The notes beneath the pieces were generated by a model. The model saw only the letters and a program-made list of their open reading frames with translations. It ran no database searches and had not been told where the DNA came from. A stretch of 64,000 bases of DNA from the NCBI RefSeq assembly GCF_003584565.2, contig NZ_CP031010.1:3844001-3908000 (forward strand). Reading direction: 5' to 3'. The position numbers were made by a program, and so were the translations under genes. Source of the DNA: Alteromonas sp. RKMC-009. GTDB lineage: Bacteria; Pseudomonadota; Gammaproteobacteria; Enterobacterales; Alteromonadaceae. Below, one piece after another: positions 26,140-35,982 of the stretch (position 1 is its first letter; every line of letters begins with the position of its first letter).

Positions 26140-26769
26140 ATGCAAAACCGAAAGGGCCGTGCCGATGGTGAAGAAACGAAAAAGCGCATCTTCGCTGCTG
26201 CCGCCGAATTATTCGCTCAACGGGGTTATCACAACACGTCAGCCAAGGATATTTGCAGTGCAGCAGGCGTGAATGCCGCTGCAATCAATTATCATTTTAA
26301 TGGTAAAGATGGTCTGTATGAGCAGGTATTTTCTGCGGCGATAGAACACTTCCTGCACCTGGATTTTTTGCGGGCATTAGATGAAAGTCACGCAACAGCG
26401 CAAGACAAGCTGGACGAACTCATTGAGCATGTGGTGGCCAATATACTGGAAGAGCGAAGCTGGCACGGAAAAGTGTGGGCGCGGGAAATTGTCACGCCAT
26501 CGCCGATGATTAATACGGTGTTAGTAAACGAAGCTCACACAAGGGCGAGTATCATCAAGAAGATGGTGATGGAGGCCAGCGATTTTAACGCTACCGACGA
26601 TGACGTTACTCCTGTCTACGCCTTATTCACATTATTGGCGCCTTGCATGATGCTGATGATAGTTAACCCGGAGCTGCCTACTCCGATCCAGCCCATTTTT
26701 TCACGGCCGCAAAGCGAACTTGTCGCTTACATTAAAAGCCTGGTGAGAAATCAGTATCCTGCTAAATAG
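26140..26769 (+). CDS. TetR-family repressor of the exporter (CecR-like)
   Basis: A 209-residue TetR regulator with the N-terminal helix-turn-helix (TKKRIFAAAAELFAQRGYHNTSAKDICSAAGVNAAAINYHFNGKDGLYEQVF) and a C-terminal ligand-binding/dimer domain of the DUF1956/CecR type (WHGKVWAREIVTPSPM). It is divergent from a hlyD-ATPase-permease-permease-TolC operon. In E. coli CecR likewise sits beside ybhGFSR, supporting the same regulatory pair. A perfect 22-bp palindrome in the shared promoter region is the probable target. Inducing ligand unknown. Confidence 0.88.
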   Translation: MQNRKGRADGEETKKRIFAAAAELFAQRGYHNTSAKDICSAAGVNAAAINYHFNGKDGLYEQVFSAAIEHFLHLDFLRALDESHATAQDKLDELIEHVVANILEERSWHGKVWAREIVTPSPMINTVLVNEAHTRASIIKKMVMEASDFNATDDDVTPVYALFTLLAPCMMLMIVNPELPTPIQPIFSRPQSELVAYIKSLVRNQYPAK

Positions 26770-26796
26770 CACACAGGCCCGCCGGGGTTGGCCACA

Positions 26797-28530
26797 TCAA
26801 TCGTGGCCACCACAGCAGCTGTCGTTATGCTCAGCCCAGTTTTTCAGTTTAGTAGTTTTACCGATCCCCGGGTTGAAGCTATTGGTCGGGTCGAGCTTGC
26901 GATAGAACGACTTCAGCGCATCTTTGGCAAAATACTCATGTCCCACGTTATGCTCTGCGGGGTACTCAGCATTCCGCGCATCGAAGGTTTGCAGTATTTT
27001 GTTTTTCAGCACTTTCGCATCCGCGCCTTTCTTCAACACGTAGTTCTGGTGCATTACGTGGCAGAACAGGTGGCCATAGTAGAGTTTGGTATCAACCTGC
27101 TCATCGATTTCTGCCGGCAGCTCTTCAAACCAGTCAGGATCGTTACGGCGTAATGCCACATCGATAGTCATCATCGCCCCCACATTTTTACTGTTCATAA
27201 TGTGGTAGCGGCCGATAGCACCACCGGCAACAAACCGGTGCAGTATCGCTTTATCTGCTTCATCTTCCGTACATTCGAAGTAGCTGCCTTCATGGGTTTT
27301 AAAGAAATTATCCAGATACGCACGGGCTTCATCTACACCGTCGTTACTCATTTCTAAAATCCAGTGATGCTGGTACTTATCACGATACACTTCCATGCGG
27401 GCCGGTAAATGGCCGGGGAACAGATAACTTAAGTACTGCATGGTGCGGTCTGACATTTTGTTTGGCAAAAAGCCCAGCTTGTCAGTGAAGGCATCAAACT
27501 TACGTTTAAAGGCAAACAGCTTAGGGATGAATTTCGCCCCCAGCTTGCTGATGACGATAAACATATCTTTACCGTACTTCTTCGATACGTCGTAGCAGTC
27601 GCGGTGCAGATATTCACCGGAGTCCGGTAAGTTTTTAAAGGTAGAAAGAATGTCCCGGCGAATTTGGGTGAACATAGCGGCATCATTAGAGCCCACATAG
27701 AACACCTGCTTTTTGTCCGGAATCGGAAAGGTATCAAGGCGTACAGCGAATACCGCCAGTTTACCCGCACAGCCACTGGCTTCATGTAAGCGGCGGCCGT
27801 CATTATTAAAACGTGAAGGCGTGTCAGAATCGACATCCCGCACACGCTCATCGTATTCGTTATCTGATGCTCTCAGTTCAGGGAAAGCCACGTCGTCTGC
27901 TGCGTAGTTCTGCTGTTGCAGATTGGTCAGGATTTCTTCCGGAGAGTCACCCAGGTGAATGCCCAGATTATTCACCAGCGACAGCTTGCCACTCTCATCA
28001 ATTTGGGCAAACAGTGACATTTCTGTGTACGCCGGGCCACGTTTAACCAGCGCACCGCCGGAGTTATTGCAAATCCCGCCGACAATAGATGCGCCGATAC
28101 AGGATGAGCCAATCACTGAGTGAGGCTCACGGCCATATGGCGCGAGTTTCTCTTCCAGACCAAACAGTGTGCTGCCCGCCAGACCGACAATTTGCTTACC
28201 TTCGTCAATCAGCTGTATATCATCAATACGCATGGTGCTGATGATCACCAGCGGACGGTCGTAATCTTTACCATCCGGCGTTGAACCGCCGGTTAAACCG
28301 GTGTTGGCTGCCTGCATGATAACGGCCACATCCGCTTCCACACATAACGTCAGTACCCGCCAGATTTCCACTAATGTTGCCGGGCGGACCACGGCCAGTG
28401 CTTCACCGGAACCGAAACGGAATCCTTTACAATAAGGCTGCTTCTTTTCTTTATCGGTAAGTAAGTGGGCTTGTCCAACGACGTCGCCTAACGAGGAAAT
28501 CAAAGACTGTGTATCGGTTTGTCCGCTCAT
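26797..28530 (-). CDS. dld: Quinone-dependent D-lactate dehydrogenase
   Basis: About 577 residues. A peripheral membrane flavoprotein that oxidises D-lactate to pyruvate and passes electrons to the quinone pool. The FAD-binding PCMH domain is marked by VIMQAANTGLTGGSTP (about 75-90), GLAGSTLFGLEEKL and IGASIVGGICNNSGGALVKRGPAYTEM; the C-terminal half carries the membrane-binding domain of Dld (RDKYQHHWILEMSNDG, AGGAIGRYHIMNSKNVGAMMTIDVALRRND). Length matches E. coli Dld (571). ATG 28530 is preferred, with a purine-rich AGAGAGA upstream, over an open frame extending to 28575. It could feed the bo3 oxidase encoded later in the window. Confidence 0.93.
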   Translation of the reverse strand: MSGQTDTQSLISSLGDVVGQAHLLTDKEKKQPYCKGFRFGSGEALAVVRPATLVEIWRVLTLCVEADVAVIMQAANTGLTGGSTPDGKDYDRPLVIISTMRIDDIQLIDEGKQIVGLAGSTLFGLEEKLAPYGREPHSVIGSSCIGASIVGGICNNSGGALVKRGPAYTEMSLFAQIDESGKLSLVNNLGIHLGDSPEEILTNLQQQNYAADDVAFPELRASDNEYDERVRDVDSDTPSRFNNDGRRLHEASGCAGKLAVFAVRLDTFPIPDKKQVFYVGSNDAAMFTQIRRDILSTFKNLPDSGEYLHRDCYDVSKKYGKDMFIVISKLGAKFIPKLFAFKRKFDAFTDKLGFLPNKMSDRTMQYLSYLFPGHLPARMEVYRDKYQHHWILEMSNDGVDEARAYLDNFFKTHEGSYFECTEDEADKAILHRFVAGGAIGRYHIMNSKNVGAMMTIDVALRRNDPDWFEELPAEIDEQVDTKLYYGHLFCHVMHQNYVLKKGADAKVLKNKILQTFDARNAEYPAEHNVGHEYFAKDALKSFYRKLDPTNSFNPGIGKTTKLKNWAEHNDSCCGGHD

Positions 28531-28586
28531 AGGTCTCTCTGGCAGGTTGTACTGACGAAATTTCAGGCCACGCACTATACACTAAA

Positions 28587-29897
28587 TTAAGAAGCGTGCG
28601 AACCCGTTGACGCCCTCGCAGGCTTTCTGCGGGCTGGCCTGCGGCGGGATGGCGAAGCCTTTGTCTGCGGCTTTTTATCTCCTGCATTTGCCTCTTTTTG
28701 CTGTTTAGGCTTCTTCGGCTTCTTAGGTTTTTTGGGCGCTGACAGGGTAGTCTCTGCTAACTTAAGATCCGGCTCAAATCCGCTTAATGTTTCCCGTGGC
28801 AGCAACTTCTGGATAAGGGTTTCAATATCCTTAAGTTGTTGTAATTCATCAGCACTAACCAGTGACCATGCCTGACCGCTGGCACCGGCACGACCTGTCC
28901 GGCCAATACGGTGCACATAATCTGCTGCGGTATTGGGTAAATCCAGGTTCACCACCACCGGTAACTGGGCAATATCGATTCCACGTGCAGCGATATCTGT
29001 TGCCACCAGCACATTAACCGTACCGTCTTTAAACTCGCTTAGTGCACGGGTACGGGCGCCCTGGCTTTTGTTACCGTGAATGGCAGCGCTGGGAATACCG
29101 GAATTGGTCAGTCGGGTAGCAATCCGGTTAGCACCATGCTTGGTACGGGAAAATACCAGTGTCTGGCGCCATTTCTGCTGCTTAATCAACGCTGTCAGCG
29201 CACCAACCTTCTTCGATTTATCCACATTGACCAGGATCTGCTGAACCTCTTCTACTGTGGTGTTCGGTGGCGCAACGGAAATCTTAACCGCTGATTGAGT
29301 AATCGATTCTGCCAGGGCTGTTACGGTAGGTGAAAAGGTAGCAGAGAAAAGCAGATTCTGACGTTTAGCCGGCAACAGCTTCAGCACACGTTTGATGTCG
29401 TGAATAAACCCCATATCCAGCATGCGGTCGGCTTCATCAAGCACAAGTACTTCAAGCTGATCAAATTTCACCGCGTTTTGCTGGTACAAATCTAACAGAC
29501 GTCCCGGCGTGGCCACCAGAATATCAGTACCGCCACGCAAGCGTTTCATTTGCGGGTTGATACCGACTCCGCCAAATACCACGGTGGTTTTTAAATTCAA
29601 AAATTCATTGAAGCCACGGATATTGTCTTCTACCTGTGCGGCTAATTCCCGCGTAGGTGTCAGAATCAACGCTCTGACATTGTTACCCCGTGGCTTTTGT
29701 CCTGAAGACAGTTTTTCCATTATCGGCAGAGCAAAGCCTGCTGTTTTACCTGTACCGGTTTGCGCGGCAGCCAGTACATCTTTACCGGACAGAATGACCG
29801 GAATAGCCTGACTTTGAATAGGAGACGGAGACGCAAACCCAAGTGCGGAAACCGCTTTTAATAACGGTGCACTTAAGCCCAGTTCAGAAAACTGCAT
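28587..29897 (-). CDS. rhlE: DEAD-box RNA helicase RhlE
   Basis: About 436 residues. It has the full DEAD-box set: Q motif ([13 protein letters not shown]), motif I AQTGTGKT (about 44-51), PTRELA, TPGR, DEAD ([13 protein letters not shown]), SAT, and the C-terminal RecA domain with [12 protein letters not shown] and [11 protein letters not shown] long basic tail ([13 protein letters not shown], then [11 protein letters not shown]) would bind RNA. It unwinds structured RNA in ribosome assembly and mRNA decay. It is followed upstream on the same strand by a cold-shock protein gene, 86 bases away across a terminator, suggesting a cold-adaptation pair. Confidence 0.92.
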   Translation of the reverse strand: MQFSELGLSAPLLKAVSALGFASPSPIQSQAIPVILSGKDVLAAAQTGTGKTAGFALPIMEKLSSGQKPRGNNVRALILTPTRELAAQVEDNIRGFNEFLNLKTTVVFGGVGINPQMKRLRGGTDILVATPGRLLDLYQQNAVKFDQLEVLVLDEADRMLDMGFIHDIKRVLKLLPAKRQNLLFSATFSPTVTALAESITQSAVKISVAPPNTTVEEVQQILVNVDKSKKVGALTALIKQQKWRQTLVFSRTKHGANRIATRLTNSGIPSAAIHGNKSQGARTRALSEFKDGTVNVLVATDIAARGIDIAQLPVVVNLDLPNTAADYVHRIGRTGRAGASGQAWSLVSADELQQLKDIETLIQKLLPRETLSGFEPDLKLAETTLSAPKKPKKPKKPKQQKEANAGDKKPQTKASPSRRRPARRKPARASTGSHAS

Positions 29898-29931
29898 GAA
29901 AACCTCAAAGAATGGAAAAAATGACTTACAG

Positions 29932-29962
29932 AAAAAACGGGCGCTACCAGTGAGCGCCCGTT
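29932..29962 (-). terminator. Terminator of the cold-shock gene
   Basis: AACGGGCGCT (29936-29945) pairs with AGCGCCCGTT (29953-29962) around a 7-base loop; on the minus strand the stem runs into TTTTTT. It separates the cold-shock gene from rhlE. Confidence 0.85.
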
Positions 29963-29983
29963 ATAAATAGGATAAGCGTTTGC

Positions 29984-30190
29984 TTACAGTACTACTACGT
30001 CAGCAGCCTGTGGGCCTTTGTTGCCTTGTTCGATAGTGAACTGAACGTTTTGACCTTCGCTTAAAGAACGGAAACCGTCAGATTTGATCGCACGGAAGTG
30101 TACGAAAACGTCTTTGCCGCCTTCCTGAGAAATAAAACCGAAACCTTTAGCTTCGTCGAACCATTTTACTGTACCAGTTACCTGAGACAT
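29984..30190 (-). CDS. CspA-family cold-shock protein
   Basis: A 68-residue single cold-shock domain with both RNA-binding motifs, KGFGFIS (RNP1) and VFVHF (RNP2). It binds single-stranded RNA and DNA and keeps mRNA unstructured at low temperature. A GGAG lies 7 bases before ATG 30190. A long gene-free stretch (about 390 bases) precedes it, as is usual for csp genes with extended leaders. Which paralogue (cspA, C, D or E) cannot be told from sequence alone. Confidence 0.93.
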   Translation of the reverse strand: MSQVTGTVKWFDEAKGFGFISQEGGKDVFVHFRAIKSDGFRSLSEGQNVQFTIEQGNKGPQAADVVVL

Positions 30191-30579
30191 AAATTACTCC
30201 AAAAAATAATAAGTTAAATTAAATACGCCTATTTACGTATGAGGTCTTTCAGGTTTGGAACAGGCGTAGATCAGTAGTTTTCCGGAAGTAATTCTGTGAA
30301 GACTTACAAAGAATATAAAGAAATAGCATTAACAAGTTTGAATAGGACCTTCAAAAGGCGCGGCGATGTTACCAGTTGTTTATCAGAATAGCCAGCTTAT
30401 TTTTTAACCGGTTTTCAATGACAGAATTTTAATCTTTACCGGCCCGTTATTTTCTATATTTATGATTATAAAATCGCCATGCAGGAAATTGCACGAGCAA
30501 CACCAATGCGCTTTATAAATCCGTGACTATACTCTGAATAGACCAAGCATATAAAAGTCACGCCATCCGGGGTTAATGT
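30191..30579. other. Intergenic region: cold-shock leader and GGDEF-gene promoter region
   Basis: These 389 bases hold no credible gene. They contain AT-rich DNA and probably the long leader and promoter of the minus-strand csp gene plus the promoter of the divergent GGDEF-EAL gene. A small inverted repeat ATACG/CGTAT (30223-30240) lies in the csp leader. I could not place a cold-box or a convincing -35/-10 pair. Confidence 0.4.
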
Positions 30580-32666
30580 TTGAAAAGCCTTCGCACAGAA
30601 ATTGCGGCAATAACGCTTATTTCTATTACCGTCATCAGCGCGCTGGTGATGTGGGTGTCGTTGCGTGTTTACGAAGGTCTTTATGAAGAGTTCGTCTCTC
30701 AGGAGCTGCAGGCTTTGTCTGAGAACCTCGCCAACGATCTGCTGCCACACATGGCCGCAGATGATGAGTTCCCGCTCATCAGTGTACTTTTGCGTTTAGA
30801 TGAATATGACAATGTAGAATTTGCCCGCGTCTATAACACCCAAAACGAGATAGTTAGTGCTTACATCGGCTCTGCACTTGTTAAACACAGGCAGCATTCA
30901 GGAAATGAAAGCTCTACCGAAGATGTGAGGCTACACGAACTGGACTACGGACTGCATATTGAAGACAGCCATATCCGCGTAGTTAAAATAATTGGTGACC
31001 CGGCCCTGCCTCAGGGCAAACTGGTCATTTCCTATCTTATTGAGCAGTCACTTGCAGACAGCCAGAGAAAGTTCATCGTTGCCATAGTGCCCTTTGTTAT
31101 TTTCATTCTGCTTACCGCTGTTTTTCTTGTACTGGAGTTACAACGCCGCTCCCTGCAACCATTGTTTAAACTCATTGAGAAAATGCGCCGCGTAGAAGAA
31201 ACCAAAGATTACGCCATAGAAGTAAGCATTGAAGGTAAGTCGGAAATCAAAGCCCTCACCCACGGCTTTAACAGCATGATGTCAGACATCAACAAACAAA
31301 CCGAACTTAACCGGCAGAAAAATAAACTACTCACCCGTCAGCAGGAGCAAATGGAAAAGCTGGCGAACTTCGACCCCCTTACCGGATTGCTGAACCGGCA
31401 GTTTTTAATGAAGTGCCTGAACATCGAGCTGGCCAGAGCCAAGCGGGAAGAAAAAGATGTCGCTCTGCTGTTTCTTGATCTCGACGGGTTCAAAATGGTG
31501 AACGATTCCTTCGGTCATGACGTGGGTGACAAATTGCTTTGTAAAATTGCTGATGTGATCAGTGACAGCCTGAGGCTGGATGATATTGTCGGCCGGCATG
31601 GCGGCGACGAATTTGTCATCATTCTTGGGGAATGCAGTTCGGTGGAACAGGTTGAAGAAGTAGCGGCACGGCTGGTTGAGGCTATTGGCAGTGATCAACT
31701 GGTGGATCAATGGAAACTGGAAACAGGCGCAAGCATCGGTATTGCGCTGGCAAAGGACTGCGACTTCAGCCTGACCACCTTAATGAGCAATGCGGATATT
31801 GCCATGTATCATTCCAAGCGAAACGGTCGGGGTCAGTTCACCCTGTTCACCCGCATGATGCAGGACGACAACCACCGTATGATCCGCATCTCTACCAGTA
31901 TTCACACGGCGATTGAGAACAATGAATTCTTCCTTGTCTATCAACCTAAAGTGGACCAGAGCAGTAAGGTGGTGGGTTTTGAAGCACTGATCCGCTGGTA
32001 TAACCCCACCTTGGCATGGTGTCACCGGCGGAATTTATCCCCATCGCTGAGCAGAGCAATAAAATATCAGTCATCACACTCTGGGTCATGGCGCAGGTAT
32101 GCAAGGACGTAAAACACATTCTCAGACAATACGGAGAAACCACAACGATTTCCCTGAACCTGTCAGCCAATGATTTAAAGGACGAAACGGTCACAGCTTT
32201 TGTTCTGGAAAAAATACGAGAGCTTGGCGGACTGGCCGGTGCCATTGAGTTCGAAATTACGGAATCTGCCTACCTCAAAAGTTTTCAGGCGGGGAATGCG
32301 TTTTTTGACGATCTTCGCGCACTGGGATGCAAAATAGCACTTGATGACTTCGGTACAGGGTATTCCTCTTTAAGCTACCTCACCGAATTCAGCATTGATA
32401 CGCTGAAAATCGACCGTCAGTTTGTCAGTCAGATTGGTGTATCACAACGTTCAGAACTTATCACCGTCACTATTCTTGAGATGGCACGCCACCTGAAACT
32501 GAAAGTGTGCGCCGAAGGCGTTGAAACCCTGGACCAGGCAACGTTTCTGATAGATCACGGGTGTCACCTTTTACAAGGCTATTATTACGGCCGGCCAGAG
32601 CCGATTTGTGAAAATGATGAAGAGGACGGGTTAATTCCCGCCCTCGAAAGCCAGCATAGTATGTAG
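30580..32666 (+). pseudogene. GGDEF-EAL c-di-GMP enzyme, frameshifted
   Basis: Two overlapping frames (30580-32112, then 32016-32666) together encode one protein of about 694 residues. The first has a membrane segment (about 7-29), a periplasmic domain, a second segment (about 165-187), HAMP-like and coiled regions, an intact GGDEF domain (HGGDEF at 340-345 with the RLDD inhibitory site just before) and the start of an EAL domain (FEALIRW, 467-472). At about 32011-32016 the frame slips: NPTL should continue GMVSPAEFIP, but one G seems missing from a TTGGC run. The rest of the EAL domain, with EITES, DDFGTGYSSL, KIDRQF and QGYYYGRP, is undamaged in the +1 frame. TTG 30580 is the only usable start, since an in-frame stop at 30574 precedes it. 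It may be a recent mutation, a sequencing error or programmed slippage; if real, the product keeps cyclase but not phosphodiesterase activity. Confidence 0.85.
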
Positions 32667-32678
32667 CAAACCCACTTT

Positions 32679-33095
32679 TCAGCCCGAGGTGTACAGCACT
32701 GTCAGTGTTTCCGGCAGCGTCACATCTGCAGGGAGATAGCCCACACTGCCCTGATTTTCCAGCAAATATTCCATCATGGCATCCACAGACTGCACCTGAA
32801 CCGGTGCCTTATTTCTGCCGCTGAACCGCATTTGCGCCCAGTAAGACTGAATACGGGACTCTGTCAGGCCCACTATCCGTGCATTGAAGATAAGCCTGGT
32901 TTGCGCGCCGGGGACAAGTGTTACCGGTTCAAGCCCGGACGAAGCTCCGCCCATAAACAGATTGCGCACTTCATGCTTTTGCATGGTGCCTGCCGGCTCT
33001 GCAAGATTTGCTACCACAATAATCTCATCACTGGCTTTTGCAGGCTGTGACGACATTAACAGCGCAAGGGTGAGAGTAAGATTCATCAACTTCAT
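32679..33095 (-). CDS. Small phosphate-binding (PstS-like) periplasmic protein
   Basis: About 138 residues with a signal peptide (MKLMNLTLTLALLMSSQPAKA, cleavage before SDEIIVV) and a single periplasmic-binding-like lobe: MQKHEVRNLFMGG, SRIQSYWAQMRFSGRN and the VDAMMEYLLENQGSVGYLP ending resemble PstS-type phosphate-binding proteins, but at about half the length. No ABC permease or ATPase is nearby, so it may be a sensor or a scavenging partner of the adjacent porin instead of a transporter subunit. The ATG at 33095 shares its A with the porin stop (TGATG), which supports translational coupling and argues against the upstream GTG at 33107. Confidence 0.75.
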   Translation of the reverse strand: MKLMNLTLTLALLMSSQPAKASDEIIVVANLAEPAGTMQKHEVRNLFMGGASSGLEPVTLVPGAQTRLIFNARIVGLTESRIQSYWAQMRFSGRNKAPVQVQSVDAMMEYLLENQGSVGYLPADVTLPETLTVLYTSG

Positions 33096-34297
33096 CAGAA
33101 TACCCACTCCAGTCCGAACTGGTACAACACGGCCTGACGGTCAAAGTTTTCGGAGCCCGCTTTTAACTTGAACAAAGAGGTTTTGCCGGGCTCACCGTCT
33201 AAAAACGTTACTTCCGCTTTCAGTGCCATGCCCGGGCGGAAGTCCCATCGCCCGGCCAGAGTGACAGAATCCAGCACATCGGTGGGAAATCTGGCCTGCA
33301 ATTGCTCCACGCCGTAGTAGAGCATATCAAGCTGAGGATCCAGACCAACGGGGATAGTGTTGTTCAGTTCCCCGAGGATCTGATTGGATTTGGCGTAGGT
33401 CACAAGTAACTGGTAATCACCGAAATAGCGTCCCAGCGTGACATAATAGTTTTCAATACCGGCCAGAATATTAATGGTGGATTCCACGTCTACATATTCT
33501 GCAGACATAAACCAGTCCAGGCTGTCGTAGCTTATTCCTACGAGGTAGGCATCCACCCGTCCCGTTAATGAAAAATAATCAGCTAAATCATCAAATCCGG
33601 CGGCTTTCAGTCCGCCGGTCAGCTCTCCCAGACCGTCAATGTCAGCTTCCACGTCGGCAGAAATAAACGTGGCACCGCGCAGTTGCCAGCCCCGGTAACT
33701 GATTTCGGCGATGCCGCCGTACATCTCCTTCACCTCAAGGTGAAAGCTCTCACCGCTGGCTTCAATGTCATCCGAAAAAGAGCCGTAATATCCTTCCAGT
33801 CCAAAATAGACATCGTCAATGTTGAACTGATAGCGGGCGTTCCCTCCTTCGTAGCGGGGAAAGAACAGATAGCTGCCGTACAACTGTCGGGGAGGAGATA
33901 TCCATGGGTAGGCGTATCCCACGTCAAAAACGTCAGAATACTGGAGATACGGTGTACGCAACCGGCCTGCCTTAAATTGCCAGTTTGCGTTGGGTTCATA
34001 GCTTAAGTAGAGCCATTCCAGCCCGGAGCCGCGACTTTCATCACTGTGCAGAAGCACCTGTCCGGAGACCGATACCGTGCCGGTCAGGGCATAATCAGCC
34101 TGTAAGCCCAGCAATGACTTCTCTGAGAAACTGACTTTATTCTCATAGCCTTCAAAGTAAGCCTGATCAGTATCCAGATACCCCGCCACCACGCGGGCGA
34201 ACCCTGAAAATTCCACGGGGAAGTCGTCACTGGCATTATTGCAGGGTGAGAACAACAATGCGGCAGTGAAGACACCTGTTAAACCTGACTGTTTCAA
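33095..34297 (-). CDS. Outer-membrane porin-like beta-barrel protein
   Basis: A 400-residue protein with a signal peptide (LTGVFTAALLFSPCNNA, cleavage near ASDDF) and a barrel of alternating strands (FSGFARVVAGYLD at the start, LYLSYEPNANWQFKAGRLRTPYLQYSD, terminal VLYQFGLEWVF with C-terminal Phe for Bam recognition). It would form an outer-membrane pore; the substrate is unknown. The downstream gene is a small PstS-like protein sharing one base with its stop, hinting at an anion such as phosphate. Together with the convergent c-di-GMP gene it makes a three-gene neighbourhood. Confidence 0.78.
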   Translation of the reverse strand: MKQSGLTGVFTAALLFSPCNNASDDFPVEFSGFARVVAGYLDTDQAYFEGYENKVSFSEKSLLGLQADYALTGTVSVSGQVLLHSDESRGSGLEWLYLSYEPNANWQFKAGRLRTPYLQYSDVFDVGYAYPWISPPRQLYGSYLFFPRYEGGNARYQFNIDDVYFGLEGYYGSFSDDIEASGESFHLEVKEMYGGIAEISYRGWQLRGATFISADVEADIDGLGELTGGLKAAGFDDLADYFSLTGRVDAYLVGISYDSLDWFMSAEYVDVESTINILAGIENYYVTLGRYFGDYQLLVTYAKSNQILGELNNTIPVGLDPQLDMLYYGVEQLQARFPTDVLDSVTLAGRWDFRPGMALKAEVTFLDGEPGKTSLFKLKAGSENFDRQAVLYQFGLEWVF

Positions 34298-34369
34298 CCT
34301 GTGAGATCACTTTATCCAAACTCATACCTGTTTTGAGTATTGTTCAAAGTGTCATTTTTGCCAGCCGGT

Positions 34370-35410
34370 TTATGCAAATTTTTGCAACTGCTCAGTGTAA
34401 ACGCTGATGTCCCCGAACATTTTCTCTACCCATTGCAGATTGTGGTAAGTATCAAGATAACGCTCACCACTGTCACACATCAACGTAACGATAGACCCCT
34501 GCTCTCCCCGGGATTGCATTCCTGCAGCCACCTGCAATGCGCCCCACAAATTAGTACCGGTAGAGGCGCCGGCGCGGATCCCGGCAATATCTGCCAGCCA
34601 GTGAATGGTGGCAATACTGGCTTTGTCTTCCACCTTCAGCATTTTGTCGATGACATCCGGCTGAAAGGACGCTTCTACTTTGGGCCTTCCTATACCTTCA
34701 ACGGCACTCCCCCGCTGACTGGTTAACGTGCGGTCTCCTGACTGATAGCTGTCGTAAAACACAGAATGCTCAGGATCCACAACAACCAGCTCTGTCGCCA
34801 GCCCCTTGTAACGGATATAACGGCCAATCGTCGCTGAGGTACCGCCCGTACCGGCGCTCATGACCACGGTGTGGGGCACACTGTGAGGTTCAGCGGACAT
34901 CTGACCAAAAATACTTTCAGCAATGTTGTTATTACCCCGCCAGTCAGTGGCCCGCTCAGCGAACATGAACTGATCCATAAAATAGCCGTTACACTCCTGC
35001 GCCAGCCGGACGGCTTCATCGTGCATATGGGTGGGACATTCCACAAAATGGCAGCGTCCACCGAAACGGGTGATCAGGTTAATTTTGCTTTGTGCCGTGC
35101 TGCGGGGCATCACTGCAATAAACGGAATACCCAGCATACGGGCAAAATACGCTTCAGACACAGCTGTGCTGCCGGAGGATGCTTCAACGATAGTCGTGTT
35201 TTCACCAATTTTGCCGTTGCACAGGGCATAGAGAAATAAGGAACGGGCCAGACGATGCTTTAAGCTGCCGGTGGGATGGGTACTCTCATCTTTCAGATAG
35301 ATATCAATACCCTTCAGATTGAGTCCTTCAAGCTTAATAAGGTGCGTATCAGCGGAGCGCTGAAAATCCGCATTAATTTTTCTGATCGCCTCTGCAACCC
35401 AGTTTTTCAT
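34370..35410 (-). CDS. PLP-dependent cysteine synthase-family enzyme (Cds1-like cysteine desulfhydrase candidate)
   Basis: A 346-residue fold-type II PLP enzyme. The Schiff-base lysine is in [12 protein letters not shown] (about residue 51), followed by the substrate loop [15 protein letters not shown] and the phosphate-binding glycine loop [15 protein letters not shown]. Cysteine synthases use this fold for sulfide incorporation, but the [22 protein letters not shown] stretch (split here at family level) resembles, from memory, the mycobacterial L-cysteine desulfhydrase Cds1 more than CysK or CysM. It would release sulfide from cysteine or act in cysteine turnover. No cysE or sulfur-assimilation genes are adjacent. 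Fold certain, direction of reaction uncertain. Confidence 0.82.
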   Translation of the reverse strand: MKNWVAEAIRKINADFQRSADTHLIKLEGLNLKGIDIYLKDESTHPTGSLKHRLARSLFLYALCNGKIGENTTIVEASSGSTAVSEAYFARMLGIPFIAVMPRSTAQSKINLITRFGGRCHFVECPTHMHDEAVRLAQECNGYFMDQFMFAERATDWRGNNNIAESIFGQMSAEPHSVPHTVVMSAGTGGTSATIGRYIRYKGLATELVVVDPEHSVFYDSYQSGDRTLTSQRGSAVEGIGRPKVEASFQPDVIDKMLKVEDKASIATIHWLADIAGIRAGASTGTNLWGALQVAAGMQSRGEQGSIVTLMCDSGERYLDTYHNLQWVEKMFGDISVYTEQLQKFA

Positions 35411-35658
35411 AGTGAGGTCCGTTTGTGTTTGTATGAAGTCAGTATAAAAGCATCAGCAGGGAATCTTCCCGCATTTTTTGGCTGCAGGCCCGGTGCAAGA
35501 GAAAAATAATTGCAGACCATGAACTTAAAAGAGAATAAAAATGCAAAGAGACACGCTTACCGCTGAGCCAGACATTAAATATCATTAAACCATACCGCAG
35601 ACTTGTTCTGTACTGTCTGATATCCGCTATGCTACCTGCCCGTAAAAGAGGAGCTTGT

Positions 35659-35901
35659 ATGACACCGGCAGAATTGTCCCGCGTAGTAGAAATGGCCTGG
35701 GAAGACAGAACACCGTTTGAAGCAATAGAGAAACTCTACGGACTCAATGAGTCTGCAGTAATAAAGCTCATGCGAAAGGAGATGAAACCGTCATCCTTTC
35801 GCATGTGGCGGAAACGTATGCATGGAAGACAAACTAAACATCTGAAGTTACGTCATTCCGGCATTGAGCGCGCCTATTGCCCGACACAGTACAAACGCTG
35901 A
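35659..35901 (+). CDS. DUF2805 / TIGR03643 family small protein
   Basis: An 80-residue basic protein: an acidic helix (MTPAELSRVVEMAWEDRTPFEAIEKLYGLNE) then VIKLMRKEMKPSSFRMWRKRMHGR and an Arg/Lys-rich tail. This is the compact pattern of the TIGR03643 family, of unknown function, which looks like a small helix-turn-helix module. ATG 35659 is chosen because AAGAGGAG lies 5 bases upstream. It stands alone between divergently and convergently placed genes. A GGGCTT/AAGCCC hairpin (35920-35957) with internal CCTG/CAGG pairs and TTTT after it may end the transcript. Confidence 0.78.
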   Translation: MTPAELSRVVEMAWEDRTPFEAIEKLYGLNESAVIKLMRKEMKPSSFRMWRKRMHGRQTKHLKLRHSGIERAYCPTQYKR

Positions 35902-35982
35902 CGGCTCTCAAAGCGTTACGGGCTTTAAACAGGTTGCCGCCTGAGCGCAGGAAGCCCTTTTCTCCGCTTCGTTGTAGCCAGC

